A stretch of DNA of 64,000 nucleotides from RGIG1902 sp034926865 (lineage in GTDB: Bacteria; Bacillota; Clostridia; Oscillospirales; Butyricicoccaceae): contig JAYFQP010000007.1 in the NCBI GenBank assembly GCA_034926865.1, positions 124,001-188,000 on the forward strand, given 5' to 3'. Both the position numbers and the translations under genes were made by a program. Under the pieces are notes generated by a model. That model had not been told where the DNA came from and made no database searches. It was given only the letters and a program-made list of their open reading frames with translations. Below, in pieces: positions 1-8,404 of this stretch (the first letter of the stretch is position 1; each line of letters begins with the position of its first letter).

Positions 1-21
1 GTGGCACCGCCGGAGCTTGTG

Positions 22-1002
22 TTATTTGACATTGGCCGTTGCCTCCTTTTTTGAGGGGCTGAGCTTTATCTTTGGACGCACATACTGCGACCTTATTCTT
101 GGGTCTACATATGCGTAGAGAACGTCTACAAGCAGATTGCAAAGGGACATTACAAGAGCCATGAAAAGTATGCCTCCCTGCACAAGCGGAGCGTTCTTGA
201 CCTTTATTGCGCTTATTATAAGGTTGCCGAGGCCGGGAATGGCAAAGACTATCTCCGTTATAGAGGAGCCGCCTAGCATCCTGCCGAACTGCAGGCCCAC
301 TATTGTCATAACAGGGATGACGGCATTTCTAAGCGCATGCTTCCAGATTACGACAGATTCTTTTTGTCCCTTGGCGCGGGCTGTTCTTATGTAATCCTGT
401 CTGATCGCCTCAAGCATGCTGGAGCGGGTCATCCTCATGATGGAGGATGCAGAGTGTGTGCCTATGGTGATAGCTGGGAGTATCCAGTGTTTCCATGTGG
501 TGAAGCCCGAGGAGGGCAGCACACCCAGTATAACTGAAAAAAGTATAATAAGCATGAGGCCTTCCCAGAAGGTAGGCATCGAAACACCTATCATAGCAAT
601 GAAGCGGCATATGTTGTCCCAGATGGAGTACTGTTTAACAGCCGAGACTATGCCAGTCGTAACGCCGATGATAAGCGCCACAATCGTGCTGAAAAGGGCA
701 AGCTTGAAGGTGGTGGGAAAGCGTTCGAGTATCTCGGTTATAACAGGGAGCTTTGTTGTGTATGATGTGCCAAGATTGCCCATTACGGCATTTTTGACAT
801 AATTTAAATATTGGATCCAGAAGGAATCATTTAGGCCGTGTTCCTCTCTGAAAGCAGCTTTATCCGCGGCGGTTGCCATATCGCCAAGGATATAGTCCTC
901 GGCGTTCCCAGGGGAGAAATACATCATACTGAACACCAGCAGGACGACTCCAAGCATGACCGGGATAAGCATTAGGAGTCTTCTCCCGATGAATTTTAAC
1001 AT
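22..1002 (-). CDS. Dipeptide/oligopeptide ABC transporter permease, DppB type
   Basis: This 326-residue integral membrane protein is the first permease of a peptide-type ABC importer. It begins with the usual N-terminal membrane segment (GRRLLMLIPVMLGVVLLVF) and the PGN motif near residue 32. It carries the EAA-type cytoplasmic loop (IRTARAKGQKESVVIWKHALRNA, about residues 205-227) that contacts the ATPase, and ends with DPR typical of DppB/OppB. The length fits the family. It lies 92 bases after the binding-protein gene on the same strand; the second permease and ATPases would lie left of the window edge. The substrate is not readable from the permease. The family call is secure; dipeptides are inferred from the binding protein. 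Confidence 0.93.
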   Translation of the reverse strand: MLKFIGRRLLMLIPVMLGVVLLVFSMMYFSPGNAEDYILGDMATAADKAAFREEHGLNDSFWIQYLNYVKNAVMGNLGTSYTTKLPVITEILERFPTTFKLALFSTIVALIIGVTTGIVSAVKQYSIWDNICRFIAMIGVSMPTFWEGLMLIILFSVILGVLPSSGFTTWKHWILPAITIGTHSASSIMRMTRSSMLEAIRQDYIRTARAKGQKESVVIWKHALRNAVIPVMTIVGLQFGRMLGGSSITEIVFAIPGLGNLIISAIKVKNAPLVQGGILFMALVMSLCNLLVDVLYAYVDPRIRSQYVRPKIKLSPSKKEATANVK

Positions 1003-1035
1003 TGCATTATCCTCCGTTTAAGAGTTGGGTTAAAG

Positions 1036-1065
1036 CTTGGCGGACATATCTCTATGTCCGCCAAG
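1036..1065 (-). terminator. Stem-loop between binding-protein and permease genes
   Basis: A perfect 12-base-pair stem (1036-1047 with 1054-1065) with a 6-base loop sits in the 92-base gap between the binding-protein and permease genes. There is no strong T run after it on the minus strand, so it is more likely a partial terminator or an mRNA-stabilising hairpin than a full stop. Confidence 0.75.
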
Positions 1066-1094
1066 TAGTTTATATCAAAAACTGCTGTATCGGA

Positions 1095-2630
1095 TTATTC
1101 GTATACGACCCAGTCCTGGATATTGGCATGGGAAATATTATAGGAGAATTTATAGTTCTCTATCTTGTCGTTGACGCCAAAGATTGTATCTACCTCAGCA
1201 AATGGGATGGTGTAGCGGATTTTGTAGATATAATCCTGTAGATCGGAGATTTGCTGGAGTCTGTCTTTTTCATCATAGGTCTGCTGGAGCTTGAGGAGCA
1301 TGGCGTCGAGTGCAGCGTCATTGGAACCGATTCTTGAAGCAAAGGCCGAATCATAAATGATGAGTATGCCGGTTACTTCAGTTGCATTGCCGTTTCTGAT
1401 AGAGGCCTCCCATGGACCCTGAGCTTCACGGGCGGCAACTGTACTTTGCTCAATGTTTGTTGTTACACCTATTTCCTGCCAGAAGGACTGTATGATTTCG
1501 GCAAGCTTCTGGAATTCGGCTGTTGGCATGATGTGAAGCTCGAAGGATAGATTGGTCACGCCTGCTTCCTGCAGAAGCTGCTTGGCTTTTTCAGGGTTAT
1601 ATTCCCATCCGTCGCCGTAAACGTTCTTGGCGCCTTCTACCTTCGAGGGCAGGCAGCTCTGCATGACAGTAGCTGTGCCGTCAAAGCCCGCGTCGACAAG
1701 AGCATCCATATCGATCGCCAGCGAAAGGGCTTCTCTGACCTTGGGGTCTGAGAACTTTTCATTCTGCATGTTAAGGCAGACAGTGTAGTATTTGCAGGAG
1801 GGACCAGATTCAATATGATAACCTGAAATAGCGTTGACTCTTTCCATATCGGAGCCGTTTATGTAGTAGGCAAAGTCCGCTTCGCCTGTTTCAAGGGCTA
1901 TTACGCGGCTGTTTGGCTCGGCAACGATGTTGAATAAAAGCTTGGAGGTTTTGGGAGCGTCGCCCCAGTAAGTGTCATTTGCCTTGAGGCTGATGCTTGC
2001 GCCTGTTGTCCATGTGTCAAGCACATACGGGCCGGTGCCGACGGGATTTCTTGCGTAGGCATCTTCGCCCATTTCTTCAATAGCCTGCTTGGAGCCTATC
2101 CATGTTCTGCCGCCCGTGAGAACCTGAAGGGCAGGAGCATAGGGGTAATTCATGGCTAAGACGACGGTGTGGTCATCCTCTGCGTAGGAGTTAACGTCGT
2201 CATACCAAGCCATGGTGGAGATGGAAGTTGAGTCAAGCTTTGTTCTTGCGAAGGAATAGAGAACGTCCTCGGCTGTAAAGTCATAGCCGTTTGAGAACTT
2301 GACATTTTCCCTCAGCTTGAAGCGAAGGTGAGTATCATCAATGAAATCCCACTCAGTGGCCAGCCTGGGGTGGAAAACGTTATCGTCGTCCATCGAGATC
2401 AGGGCATCAAAGATAAGAGTCTGGATGATATTGTTTGCTACTGTGTTACCCTTTCTGGGGTCAAGTGTTTCGGGCTCGGCCTCGGTGACCAGAGTGATGG
2501 TATCCTTAACCTTTTTCTCGGTATCGCTGCCGCCGGTTGCGCCGTTGTCAGTTGTTTCGGTACTCCCACATCCTGCAAAAACGCCCAGCAAAAGCGCCGC
2601 GGTCATAATGATAGAAATCAGCTTTTTCAT
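1095..2630 (-). CDS. Peptide-type ABC substrate-binding lipoprotein (SBP_bac_5)
   Basis: A 511-residue extracytoplasmic binding lipoprotein of the DppA/OppA class. The N-terminus has a lysine pair, a hydrophobic stretch and a lipobox ending LLGVFAGC, so Cys21 would be lipidated. Family signatures are visible: ETLDPRKGN near residues 56-64, LRENVKFSNGYDFTAEDV around 106-123, and NPVGTGPYVL around 195-204. It heads an operon with the DppB-type permease downstream and is divergent from a LysR gene, its probable regulator. The ligand is probably a short peptide or peptide-like compound, by family only. Confidence 0.93.
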   Translation of the reverse strand: MKKLISIIMTAALLLGVFAGCGSTETTDNGATGGSDTEKKVKDTITLVTEAEPETLDPRKGNTVANNIIQTLIFDALISMDDDNVFHPRLATEWDFIDDTHLRFKLRENVKFSNGYDFTAEDVLYSFARTKLDSTSISTMAWYDDVNSYAEDDHTVVLAMNYPYAPALQVLTGGRTWIGSKQAIEEMGEDAYARNPVGTGPYVLDTWTTGASISLKANDTYWGDAPKTSKLLFNIVAEPNSRVIALETGEADFAYYINGSDMERVNAISGYHIESGPSCKYYTVCLNMQNEKFSDPKVREALSLAIDMDALVDAGFDGTATVMQSCLPSKVEGAKNVYGDGWEYNPEKAKQLLQEAGVTNLSFELHIMPTAEFQKLAEIIQSFWQEIGVTTNIEQSTVAAREAQGPWEASIRNGNATEVTGILIIYDSAFASRIGSNDAALDAMLLKLQQTYDEKDRLQQISDLQDYIYKIRYTIPFAEVDTIFGVNDKIENYKFSYNISHANIQDWVVYE

Positions 2631-2686
2631 TTTCCTGCTTGTGCCTCCCTCATCGTGTGAATCTTTCTTAAAAAGTTTATGAACTA

Positions 2687-2867
2687 ATTATCACACACAT
2701 ATCGCGTGTTGTATAACGCCACTTTGCCATAGACTTATAACAAAGTTGCATGATATATCAAAAATAGAGAAATAACGACGGAAAATTTGTGCATTAAGTA
2801 TATAATGATCGATTTTTGGTAAGTTTCGCATACATGGTTTGACAAATTAAAGTAAAAAAGATATTGT
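2687..2867. promoter_or_regulatory. Divergent promoter region between binding-protein and LysR genes
   Basis: For the LysR gene, TTGACA at 2839-2844 is followed after 17 bases by TATTGT at 2862-2867. For the minus-strand binding protein, a weaker pair reads TATACA (2710-2715) and GATAAT (2687-2692) with 17 bases between. The dyad ACAC-N7-GTGT at 2695-2709 lies inside that minus-strand promoter and could be a LysR site. The LysR promoter is convincing; the minus-strand promoter and operator are tentative. The rest of the 309-base gap is AT-rich without other structure. Confidence 0.5.
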
Positions 2868-2939
2868 TAATTTATAAGAAGAAGCTGGGGCAATGCAGCA
2901 ATAAGTGTCTCCCCCGAGTGTATATGAAAGAAGGTCAAT

Positions 2940-3869
2940 ATGAATATTCAGCGCTTGAAGTATTTTGTCAGTCTGGCCGAAAATCTTAACTTTACAAAGG
3001 CCGCCAATGAATGTTTTATTGTTCAGACAGCCATGAGCAGACAGATAGCGGCTCTGGAGGACGAACTTGGAGTATTGCTGTTCAAAAGAGATACAAGATC
3101 AGTAGAGCTTACCGATGCAGGCAAGGAATTTTACTGGCATGCCCTCAAAATAATTTCTTATTATTCACAGGCAATTGAGAGGGTGAACCTTGTGGCCCAG
3201 AAGCACGACTGGAGCCTTAGGATAGGTATAGGGCCCTATGAGCACATTCTTCTTTCCCCCATACTAAAGGAATTCGTAAAGCGCTATCCCGAGGCGCTGC
3301 TTTACTGCCAGCAGTTCAGCTATGACAAGCTGGCAAAGGGTTTTGCCGAGGGCAACTACGATGTCATATTATGCATTAACCATTGTGCGGCAAGGGTGCG
3401 CGGATGTGAAAGCCTGGTTATTTATGATGATTCTTGGGGGATAATGTGCAGCGAACTAAATCCCCTTGCACAGAAGGAAACCATAACTTATAACGATCTG
3501 AACGGGCAAACGCTTGTCAATATGAGCGAATATAATATAGATGAATATAAGAGGGAGACTCTTTTAAACTTCATGCCTTCAAAGTTCATACACGTCAACA
3601 CCTATGCGGCAAAACTGCTTTTTACCCGTGCAAACATAGGCATAGCATGGGTTCCGGAGTTTATCGCGCCCCTTCTGCCCAGCGATCTTAAGTATTTTGC
3701 GCTTAAGGCAATGCATCATCGAGATTTTCGCTGTGCGTATGTGCCTGAGCGCTTGAGCAACCCTGCCCTTGAAGCTTTTCTGGATGTTGCCACTGAGAAG
3801 GCGCGAACATATCTCAGCCCCGAAAATAAGGGAGAATGGAAGAACAAGAACATCATTGAGGTGCAGTAA
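2940..3869 (+). CDS. LysR-family transcriptional regulator
   Basis: A 309-residue LysR-type regulator. Residues 1-60 form the winged helix-turn-helix (NFTKAANECFIVQTAMSRQI), followed by the linker helix and an effector domain. The effector domain opens with LRIGIGPYEHILL (residues 93-105); GPYEH at 98-102 is shared with the LysR at 14132-15016 and sits where LysR proteins bind their coinducer. It is divergent from the Dpp-type binding protein at 1095-2630, the usual arrangement for a LysR and its target. The start has the site AAGAAGG at 2930-2936. The regulated compound is not identifiable. Confidence 0.92.
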   Translation: MNIQRLKYFVSLAENLNFTKAANECFIVQTAMSRQIAALEDELGVLLFKRDTRSVELTDAGKEFYWHALKIISYYSQAIERVNLVAQKHDWSLRIGIGPYEHILLSPILKEFVKRYPEALLYCQQFSYDKLAKGFAEGNYDVILCINHCAARVRGCESLVIYDDSWGIMCSELNPLAQKETITYNDLNGQTLVNMSEYNIDEYKRETLLNFMPSKFIHVNTYAAKLLFTRANIGIAWVPEFIAPLLPSDLKYFALKAMHHRDFRCAYVPERLSNPALEAFLDVATEKARTYLSPENKGEWKNKNIIEVQ

Positions 3870-3922
3870 TATTTTGTCTTTGAGATAAAAATACCTTTTG
3901 GTCTGTAATATAATAAAGTATA

Positions 3923-3967
3923 AAGCAATAGCCCCGCGCAAGCTCGCGCGTGGCTATTGCTTTATTT
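3923..3967. terminator. Bidirectional intrinsic terminator
   Basis: The arms AAGCAATAGCC (3923-3933) and GGCTATTGCTT (3952-3962) pair perfectly, with a further GC-rich pairing inside and T-rich sequence on both sides. It separates the convergent LysR gene and M20 amidohydrolase gene. Confidence 0.9.
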
Positions 3968-3981
3968 AACAGAAAGAAGGA

Positions 3982-5172
3982 TTACGATCCTGAAGAAATA
4001 AGCCAGTTAAAAGCGCAGTTTGCATAAGCTGCGGCGCCGTACGGGAGCGCGGCCTCGTCAAAAACAGCCGCGGGGTGATGTATCGGGAAGGTATAGCCCT
4101 CTTTCGGTGAACCCACCCCGAGCTTTAGCACGAGGGCTGGTATGCGTGAGGTTATTTCAGAGAAATCCTCTCCGCCATAGGAAGTCGGCTTGTCAACAAG
4201 AAGGGTTCTGCCCTTGCCTGTTACGGCCTCTACAAACGGATAGAGTTTATCGCAGAGAGCAGGATCGTTCATTACGGCTTTTCCGCCCTGCTTATATGTT
4301 ATCTCGGCTTCGACGCGCATGGCTTTTGCCACGTTTTCAGCCACCTCCAGAACGCGTTTGTGCATGAACTCGGCCATTTGCTTAGTATATGTACGGCATG
4401 TGCCGGAAAACTCGACGTCGTCTGTTATGACGTTCGGGGCCGTTCCGCCGGATATCTTGCCAAAGGTCAAAACAGCACGCTCATCGGACGGGACTTCCAT
4501 TGAAATTATATGCTGAAGGTCAGTTATTATAGCGGCAGCGGCGGTTATGGGGTCGATGGCAGTATGGGGCTGCGCGCCATGCCCTCCCTTGCCCTTTATC
4601 TTTATTTTTACAAGAGCACCAGATGCAAATGCCGGTCCGCGGCTGTAGTGCACCGTTGAGGAATCGCACATATCGTTGCCGACTGCCACATGGATTGCCA
4701 TACCGGCATCAACTTTGGGGTTTTCAAGGACGCCGCCGTCCACCATTGTGCGGCAGCCCCCTCCGCCTTCCTCGGCGGGCTGAAACATCAGCTTGACGGT
4801 GCCATTGAGCTCATGCTCGGCTTCCTTGAGCATCTTGGCGGCATAAAGAAGCATGGATGAATGAAAATCGTGGCCGCATGAGTGGCAGCTTCCGTTTGTC
4901 GCTGCAAAGGGCAGGCCGCTTTTTTCTTCCATCGGCAGAGCGTCATAGTCGCCTCTCAAGAGGAACACGGGGTTTCCGCTGCCTATGGTGGCTACTATTC
5001 CGCAGGGGCATATTTCTGAGTAGGGGATTGCCCACTGTTCAAGCTTATCCTTGATGAATGAGGCGCTTTCCTTGAGCTCAAAGCCCAGGCCGCCGAAATG
5101 GTGTATCGTCCGGCGGGCCGTTTTTATTTCAGGCTCAAGCTCTAAGGCTCTTTTGAGAAAACGGTTTTCCAT
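3982..5172 (-). CDS. M20D-family amidohydrolase (aminoacylase/hippurate hydrolase type)
   Basis: A 396-residue cytosolic metal-dependent hydrolase of the M20D group, which cleaves N-acyl amino acids and related amides. Metal-site motifs are intact: RGDYDALPM (73-81), SCGHDFH with Cys99 and His101, QPAEEG with Glu134/135, AIHV with His161, and HHPAAVFDE near the C-terminus. The lid-domain signature GGHGAQPH is present. It follows the tautomerase-like gene by two bases on the same strand, so the two are almost certainly co-translated. The substrate could be an acylated amino acid, an indole-acetyl amino acid type conjugate or a dipeptide; sequence alone does not decide. Confidence 0.92.
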   Translation of the reverse strand: MENRFLKRALELEPEIKTARRTIHHFGGLGFELKESASFIKDKLEQWAIPYSEICPCGIVATIGSGNPVFLLRGDYDALPMEEKSGLPFAATNGSCHSCGHDFHSSMLLYAAKMLKEAEHELNGTVKLMFQPAEEGGGGCRTMVDGGVLENPKVDAGMAIHVAVGNDMCDSSTVHYSRGPAFASGALVKIKIKGKGGHGAQPHTAIDPITAAAAIITDLQHIISMEVPSDERAVLTFGKISGGTAPNVITDDVEFSGTCRTYTKQMAEFMHKRVLEVAENVAKAMRVEAEITYKQGGKAVMNDPALCDKLYPFVEAVTGKGRTLLVDKPTSYGGEDFSEITSRIPALVLKLGVGSPKEGYTFPIHHPAAVFDEAALPYGAAAYANCAFNWLISSGS

Positions 5173-5174
5173 GG

Positions 5175-5606
5175 CTATTTATTCTGCTCGGCCTTGGATT
5201 TGGCTATTGCTTCCATTTCCTGCTGCTTTTTGACATAATTTGCGTAATCGGGGTTAAACGGGCGAAGATAGCCGTTTGAACCAGCGTTATCGTTGCCATG
5301 CTCCTTGATGATGACAATAGTGCGGCCCTTCTGGTCGCCAAAAGCTTCCTCACATGCTTTATCAAAACCCTGGCAGAGGATGTTCTTGCCCTCAGGGGTT
5401 TTGCCGAAGGTAGTGTAGACAAAGAGGCTCTTCATGCCTGCTGTCTGGACATCCATGTTTTCGGCCTTTATTTCCTGAATTGACACAAAAGAATGATCCT
5501 CGCTGACACCAAAGCCCTCCATGCAGGCTTTTTTTGTCCCGGCGATCAGAGTCTTTTTTTGTTCGGCAGTATAGCCTTCTGGTATATATGCTATTGCAAT
5601 TGACAT
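5175..5606 (-). CDS. Two-domain tautomerase-like protein lacking the N-terminal proline
   Basis: A 143-residue protein with two tandem units resembling the 4-oxalocrotonate tautomerase fold. The first (residues 2-58) reads IAYIPEGYTAEQKKTLIAGT, close to the strand-helix pattern of that family; the second starts at SLFVYTTFGKTPEGKNILCQ (about 60-79). The family normally uses Pro1 exposed by Met removal as its base; here residue 2 is Ser, so the standard chemistry is not expected. It is the first gene of a two-gene operon with the M20D enzyme. The fold call rests on pattern similarity by eye; function is unknown. Confidence 0.6.
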   Translation of the reverse strand: MSIAIAYIPEGYTAEQKKTLIAGTKKACMEGFGVSEDHSFVSIQEIKAENMDVQTAGMKSLFVYTTFGKTPEGKNILCQGFDKACEEAFGDQKGRTIVIIKEHGNDNAGSNGYLRPFNPDYANYVKKQQEMEAIAKSKAEQNK

Positions 5607-5652
5607 TGTTTATCCCTCCGTTTTGGTTTTATTGCTCTGCATTTAATCTATC

Positions 5653-5753
5653 ATACATTGCAGATTATGTATAATACACAAAACGGATAGGGTTATGACA
5701 CATTTTCATAGTAGCCTCTTACAGATTGACTTTTGCCTGTTAGGCAGTATAAG
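5653..5753. promoter_or_regulatory. Divergent control region with dyad and plus-strand promoter
   Basis: The inverted repeat ATACAT-N8-ATGTAT spans 5653-5672. A plus-strand promoter reads TTGACT (5726-5731), 16 bases, TATAAG (5748-5753), some 32 bases before the start at 5785. The repeat half-sites match those of the LysR-type site at 15040-15056, though spacing differs. No clear minus-strand promoter was found. Confidence 0.5.
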
Positions 5754-5784
5754 CTAAAAATACTGATGAAAGGAGCGAGTGGAT

Positions 5785-6522
5785 ATGACATATCAAATAA
5801 AGGAAATGAGCTGGACCGAGTTTGACCGCCGCAGGAAAGAAACTAAAACCGTTATAATCCCCACCGGAGCTGTGGAGATATACGGGCCCCATCTTCCCAT
5901 GGGCTCCGACGGCTTTGCCGCCATGGGCATATCCCAGATGATAGCTGAAAAGACAGGGGCTCTGATAGCGCCAATGCTTGAGATAGCCGAATCGTCGGCT
6001 CTTTTGGCATATCCCGGAACGATAACCATATCGGAAGAGCTTTATTTGAAGTATATTGACGAGCTCATGGCAAATCTTGTGGGTTACGGATTCGAGAATT
6101 TCCTATTCATAAGCGGCCACGCCGCAAATGTCACGCCGATTGCATATATAGCCCGCAAATATCAGCTCAAAGACGGCATAAAGTGGGCTCAGGTAGATTG
6201 GTGGCGCTTTGCTGCCGTTCACGGCGAGGATATCTTTGATGCAAAGGGCAGGATGGCCCACGGCCATGCCAGCGAGGCGGGAACGTCGGTTCTTCTTTAT
6301 TTCCGCCCGGACCTTGTGCATATGGAGGAGGCCACCTGTGTAGCTCCGCCTGAAGAATGTTATGATTACCCTGATATCATGCGCTTTGTGCCGCTCAACG
6401 AAAAGACCAAAAACGCCACAGTGGGAGATGCTACCATCGGAACAGCCGAAAAGGGACGTCTGCTTGCGGAAAAGGCAGTAGGCCGCATAACGTCATTTAT
6501 GAGAGAGAAATGGAATATATAG
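5785..6522 (+). CDS. Creatininase-family amidohydrolase with variant metal site
   Basis: A 245-residue protein of the creatininase/mycofactocin MftE/formamidopyrimidine hydrolase family, cytosolic amide hydrolases with a dinuclear metal site. The signature loop reads PTGAVEIYGPHLPMGSD (25-41), where Glu and Asp ligands are kept but the usual His (EQHG) is Tyr. The second block is HGHASEAGTS, keeping His and Glu, while the NGHGGN loop is SGHAANV. The ATG at 5785 is preferred over a GTG at 5779 because AAAGGAG at 5769-5775 is 9 bases from the ATG but only 3 from the GTG. It heads an operon with a nitrilase and an RraA-like protein. Substrate unknown. Confidence 0.85.
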   Translation: MTYQIKEMSWTEFDRRRKETKTVIIPTGAVEIYGPHLPMGSDGFAAMGISQMIAEKTGALIAPMLEIAESSALLAYPGTITISEELYLKYIDELMANLVGYGFENFLFISGHAANVTPIAYIARKYQLKDGIKWAQVDWWRFAAVHGEDIFDAKGRMAHGHASEAGTSVLLYFRPDLVHMEEATCVAPPEECYDYPDIMRFVPLNEKTKNATVGDATIGTAEKGRLLAEKAVGRITSFMREKWNI

Positions 6523-6565
6523 CGAATATATTGCAAACTGCATCGCGTCAAAGGAGAGGAATAAG

Positions 6566-7390
6566 ATGAGAAAATATCAGATAGGCGTTATCCAGATGGA
6601 TACGCGAGACGACAAGCAGGCCAACCTCAAGGCCGCCTGTGCATTTATCGACGAGGCCGCAGCTAAAGGTGCCGCGATGGTAACCTTCCCCGAGGTGTTC
6701 AATGTCATAGATATGGGGCAGGAAGCGCCCGAAGAGATACCCGGCGGGCAGACGATAGAGCTTATGGCTGAAAAAGCACGCGAGAATAATCTTTGGATTC
6801 ACTGCGGCAGCATAGCCGAGGTCAACCCAGAGGGTGACCGCAAGTATAATACAACCGTCATGCTCAACCCAAAAGGCGAGATAGTCGCCAAATATCGCAA
6901 GCTGCATACTTTTGATATCAATCTCCCCGACGGAACAGAGGCCAGAGAGTCCTCAAGAATTAAGCCTGGTAATGAAATGGTAACGGTTGAGACCGAGATG
7001 GGGCATCTTGGCTTTACGATCTGCTATGATATACGGTTTCCTGAGCTTTACAGATACCTGGCGCTTCAAGGTGCTCAGATAATTTTCACCCCTGCCAACT
7101 TTGCCACCCCCACCGGCAAGGATCATTGGGAGACGATACTCAAGACAAGGGCCATCGAGAACGGCTGTTATATAGTGGCAGCGGCCCAGATAGGAAAAAA
7201 ACGCGGCAAGAATGACTCGTTTGGCGGAAGCCTTGTTGTAGACCCCTGGGGTACTATCATAGCAAAATCCAAAGAGGCTGCCTGTGTAACCATGGCCGAG
7301 ATCGATCTCAATTATCTTGATAAGATAAGAGCCGATCTGCCGTCGCTTAAGAATCGAAGAAGCGACGTTTACGATACAATAAAGAAGTAG
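6566..7390 (+). CDS. Nitrilase-superfamily amidase (Nit2-like)
   Basis: A 274-residue carbon-nitrogen hydrolase. The catalytic triad is complete: Glu43 (FPEVF), Lys112 (KYRKLHTFD) and Cys153 (FTICYDIRFPELYR). The overall layout matches the omega-amidase Nit2 branch, which releases ammonia from omega-amides such as alpha-ketoglutaramate; acting on small carboxamides is inferred. The gene is third from the divergent promoter, 43 bases after the creatininase-like gene and immediately before the RraA-like gene. Start ATG at 6566 has AGGAGAGGA upstream. With its neighbours it suggests stepwise deamidation of an imported nitrogen compound. Confidence 0.92.
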   Translation: MRKYQIGVIQMDTRDDKQANLKAACAFIDEAAAKGAAMVTFPEVFNVIDMGQEAPEEIPGGQTIELMAEKARENNLWIHCGSIAEVNPEGDRKYNTTVMLNPKGEIVAKYRKLHTFDINLPDGTEARESSRIKPGNEMVTVETEMGHLGFTICYDIRFPELYRYLALQGAQIIFTPANFATPTGKDHWETILKTRAIENGCYIVAAAQIGKKRGKNDSFGGSLVVDPWGTIIAKSKEAACVTMAEIDLNYLDKIRADLPSLKNRRSDVYDTIKK

Positions 7391-7399
7391 GTGGATAAT

Positions 7400-8086
7400 A
7401 TGTGGTCAGAAGAGCTTAAGGAAAGATTTTTGAATACAGACCCCGCAACCTATGGGCATTATCTCGGCGTAAGATTCATGCTGCCTAAGATGAAGCCTCT
7501 CAGCAAGACCTCAAAAATGGTAGGGCCGGCATATACCGTTAAGATGATGGGCAAGGATTCTTATGCCCTTTATAAAGCGCTTGAGGAAGCGCCCAAGGGT
7601 TCCGTAATTGTTATCGACAGGTGCGGCGATGAGGTCTATGCCTGCGTAGGCGAGATGGTTGCAAGAAATGCCAAGGCTCTCGGCATGGCCGGCATCGTCA
7701 TCGACGGAACAGCCACCGATTCCGTATGGATAGAAAAGATGGATTTTCCCGTTTTCTGCACGGGGATATCCGTAGTTACCACTAACGTATGGGGCATAAC
7801 CGGCGAAACACAGATTGATGTATCTTGCTGCGGCGCCGCCGTACATCCAGGAGACATCGTTTTCGGCGATGCCGACGGAGTTGTGGTTTTGCCGCCGGAG
7901 GGCTTTGAAGATATGCTTTCGAAGGCCGAAGATGCAGCCGTTCGCGAGGTTGCTATGCGCAGGCAGTTTGAGGAGGGCACAGTACACCTTAAAACTATTA
8001 AGCCTCTTACAGAGGCCGATATGGCAGGGATTATCTATGATATCCGCATGGGTATAATGGAGCCGCCGAAAAAGAAAAAGCAGTAA
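7400..8086 (+). CDS. RraA/HMG-aldolase-family protein with altered active site
   Basis: A 228-residue protein of the RraA/demethylmenaquinone methyltransferase-like fold, trimeric proteins that include 4-hydroxy-4-methyl-2-oxoglutarate aldolase, oxaloacetate decarboxylase and the RNase E inhibitor RraA. The core motif is GEMVARNAKALGMAGIVIDG (84-103), but the Arg-Asp pair that follows in aldolases (GAVRD) is GTATD here, so Thr106 replaces the Arg that holds the pyruvyl group. ATG at 7400 is chosen over GTG at 7391 because AGGTGG (7389-7394) is well spaced for it. Last gene of the operon. It could act on another substrate or be non-catalytic. Confidence 0.85.
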   Translation: MWSEELKERFLNTDPATYGHYLGVRFMLPKMKPLSKTSKMVGPAYTVKMMGKDSYALYKALEEAPKGSVIVIDRCGDEVYACVGEMVARNAKALGMAGIVIDGTATDSVWIEKMDFPVFCTGISVVTTNVWGITGETQIDVSCCGAAVHPGDIVFGDADGVVVLPPEGFEDMLSKAEDAAVREVAMRRQFEEGTVHLKTIKPLTEADMAGIIYDIRMGIMEPPKKKKQ

Positions 8087-8157
8087 AAAGCATAATGATA
8101 TCTGCCCCGCTTCTTGTAAGAAAGATTATAAGGCGGGCATAGGATACTAGCAAAACC

Positions 8158-8194
8158 AAATCTCCCCTGCTATTAAAGCGGGGGAGATTTTTTG
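8158..8194 (+). terminator. Intrinsic terminator after the creatininase-nitrilase-RraA operon
   Basis: AAATCTCCCC (8158-8167) pairs with GGGGAGATTT (8181-8190), followed by a T run. The rest of the 318-base gap up to 8404 holds an AT-rich control region described separately. Confidence 0.9.
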
Positions 8195-8310
8195 TCATTT
8201 TCAATCATTGCTTCAATACAGGCATGCTGCGTTCAAATTCTGAGAGCATGTAACTTGATATTATAAAGCAATATTTAATTTTAAAATATATAAGCCGCTA
8301 TTTATCCGTA

Positions 8311-8348
8311 CATTAAATTGGACATTTAATGCACTAAAGGATTATATT
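8311..8348 (+). promoter_or_regulatory. Promoter overlapped by a perfect dyad operator
   Basis: TGGACA (8319-8324), an 18-base spacer and TATATT (8343-8348) form a promoter for the PHP/ABC operon. The perfect 8-base inverted repeat CATTAAAT-N5-ATTTAATG (8311-8331) covers the -35 element, which is the placement expected of a repressor site. Confidence 0.6.
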
Positions 8349-8404
8349 GAGTAGTAGTCTGGGGTAAGAACTGAATCAATACAAACTTTTGAAAGGTATA
8401 TTTT

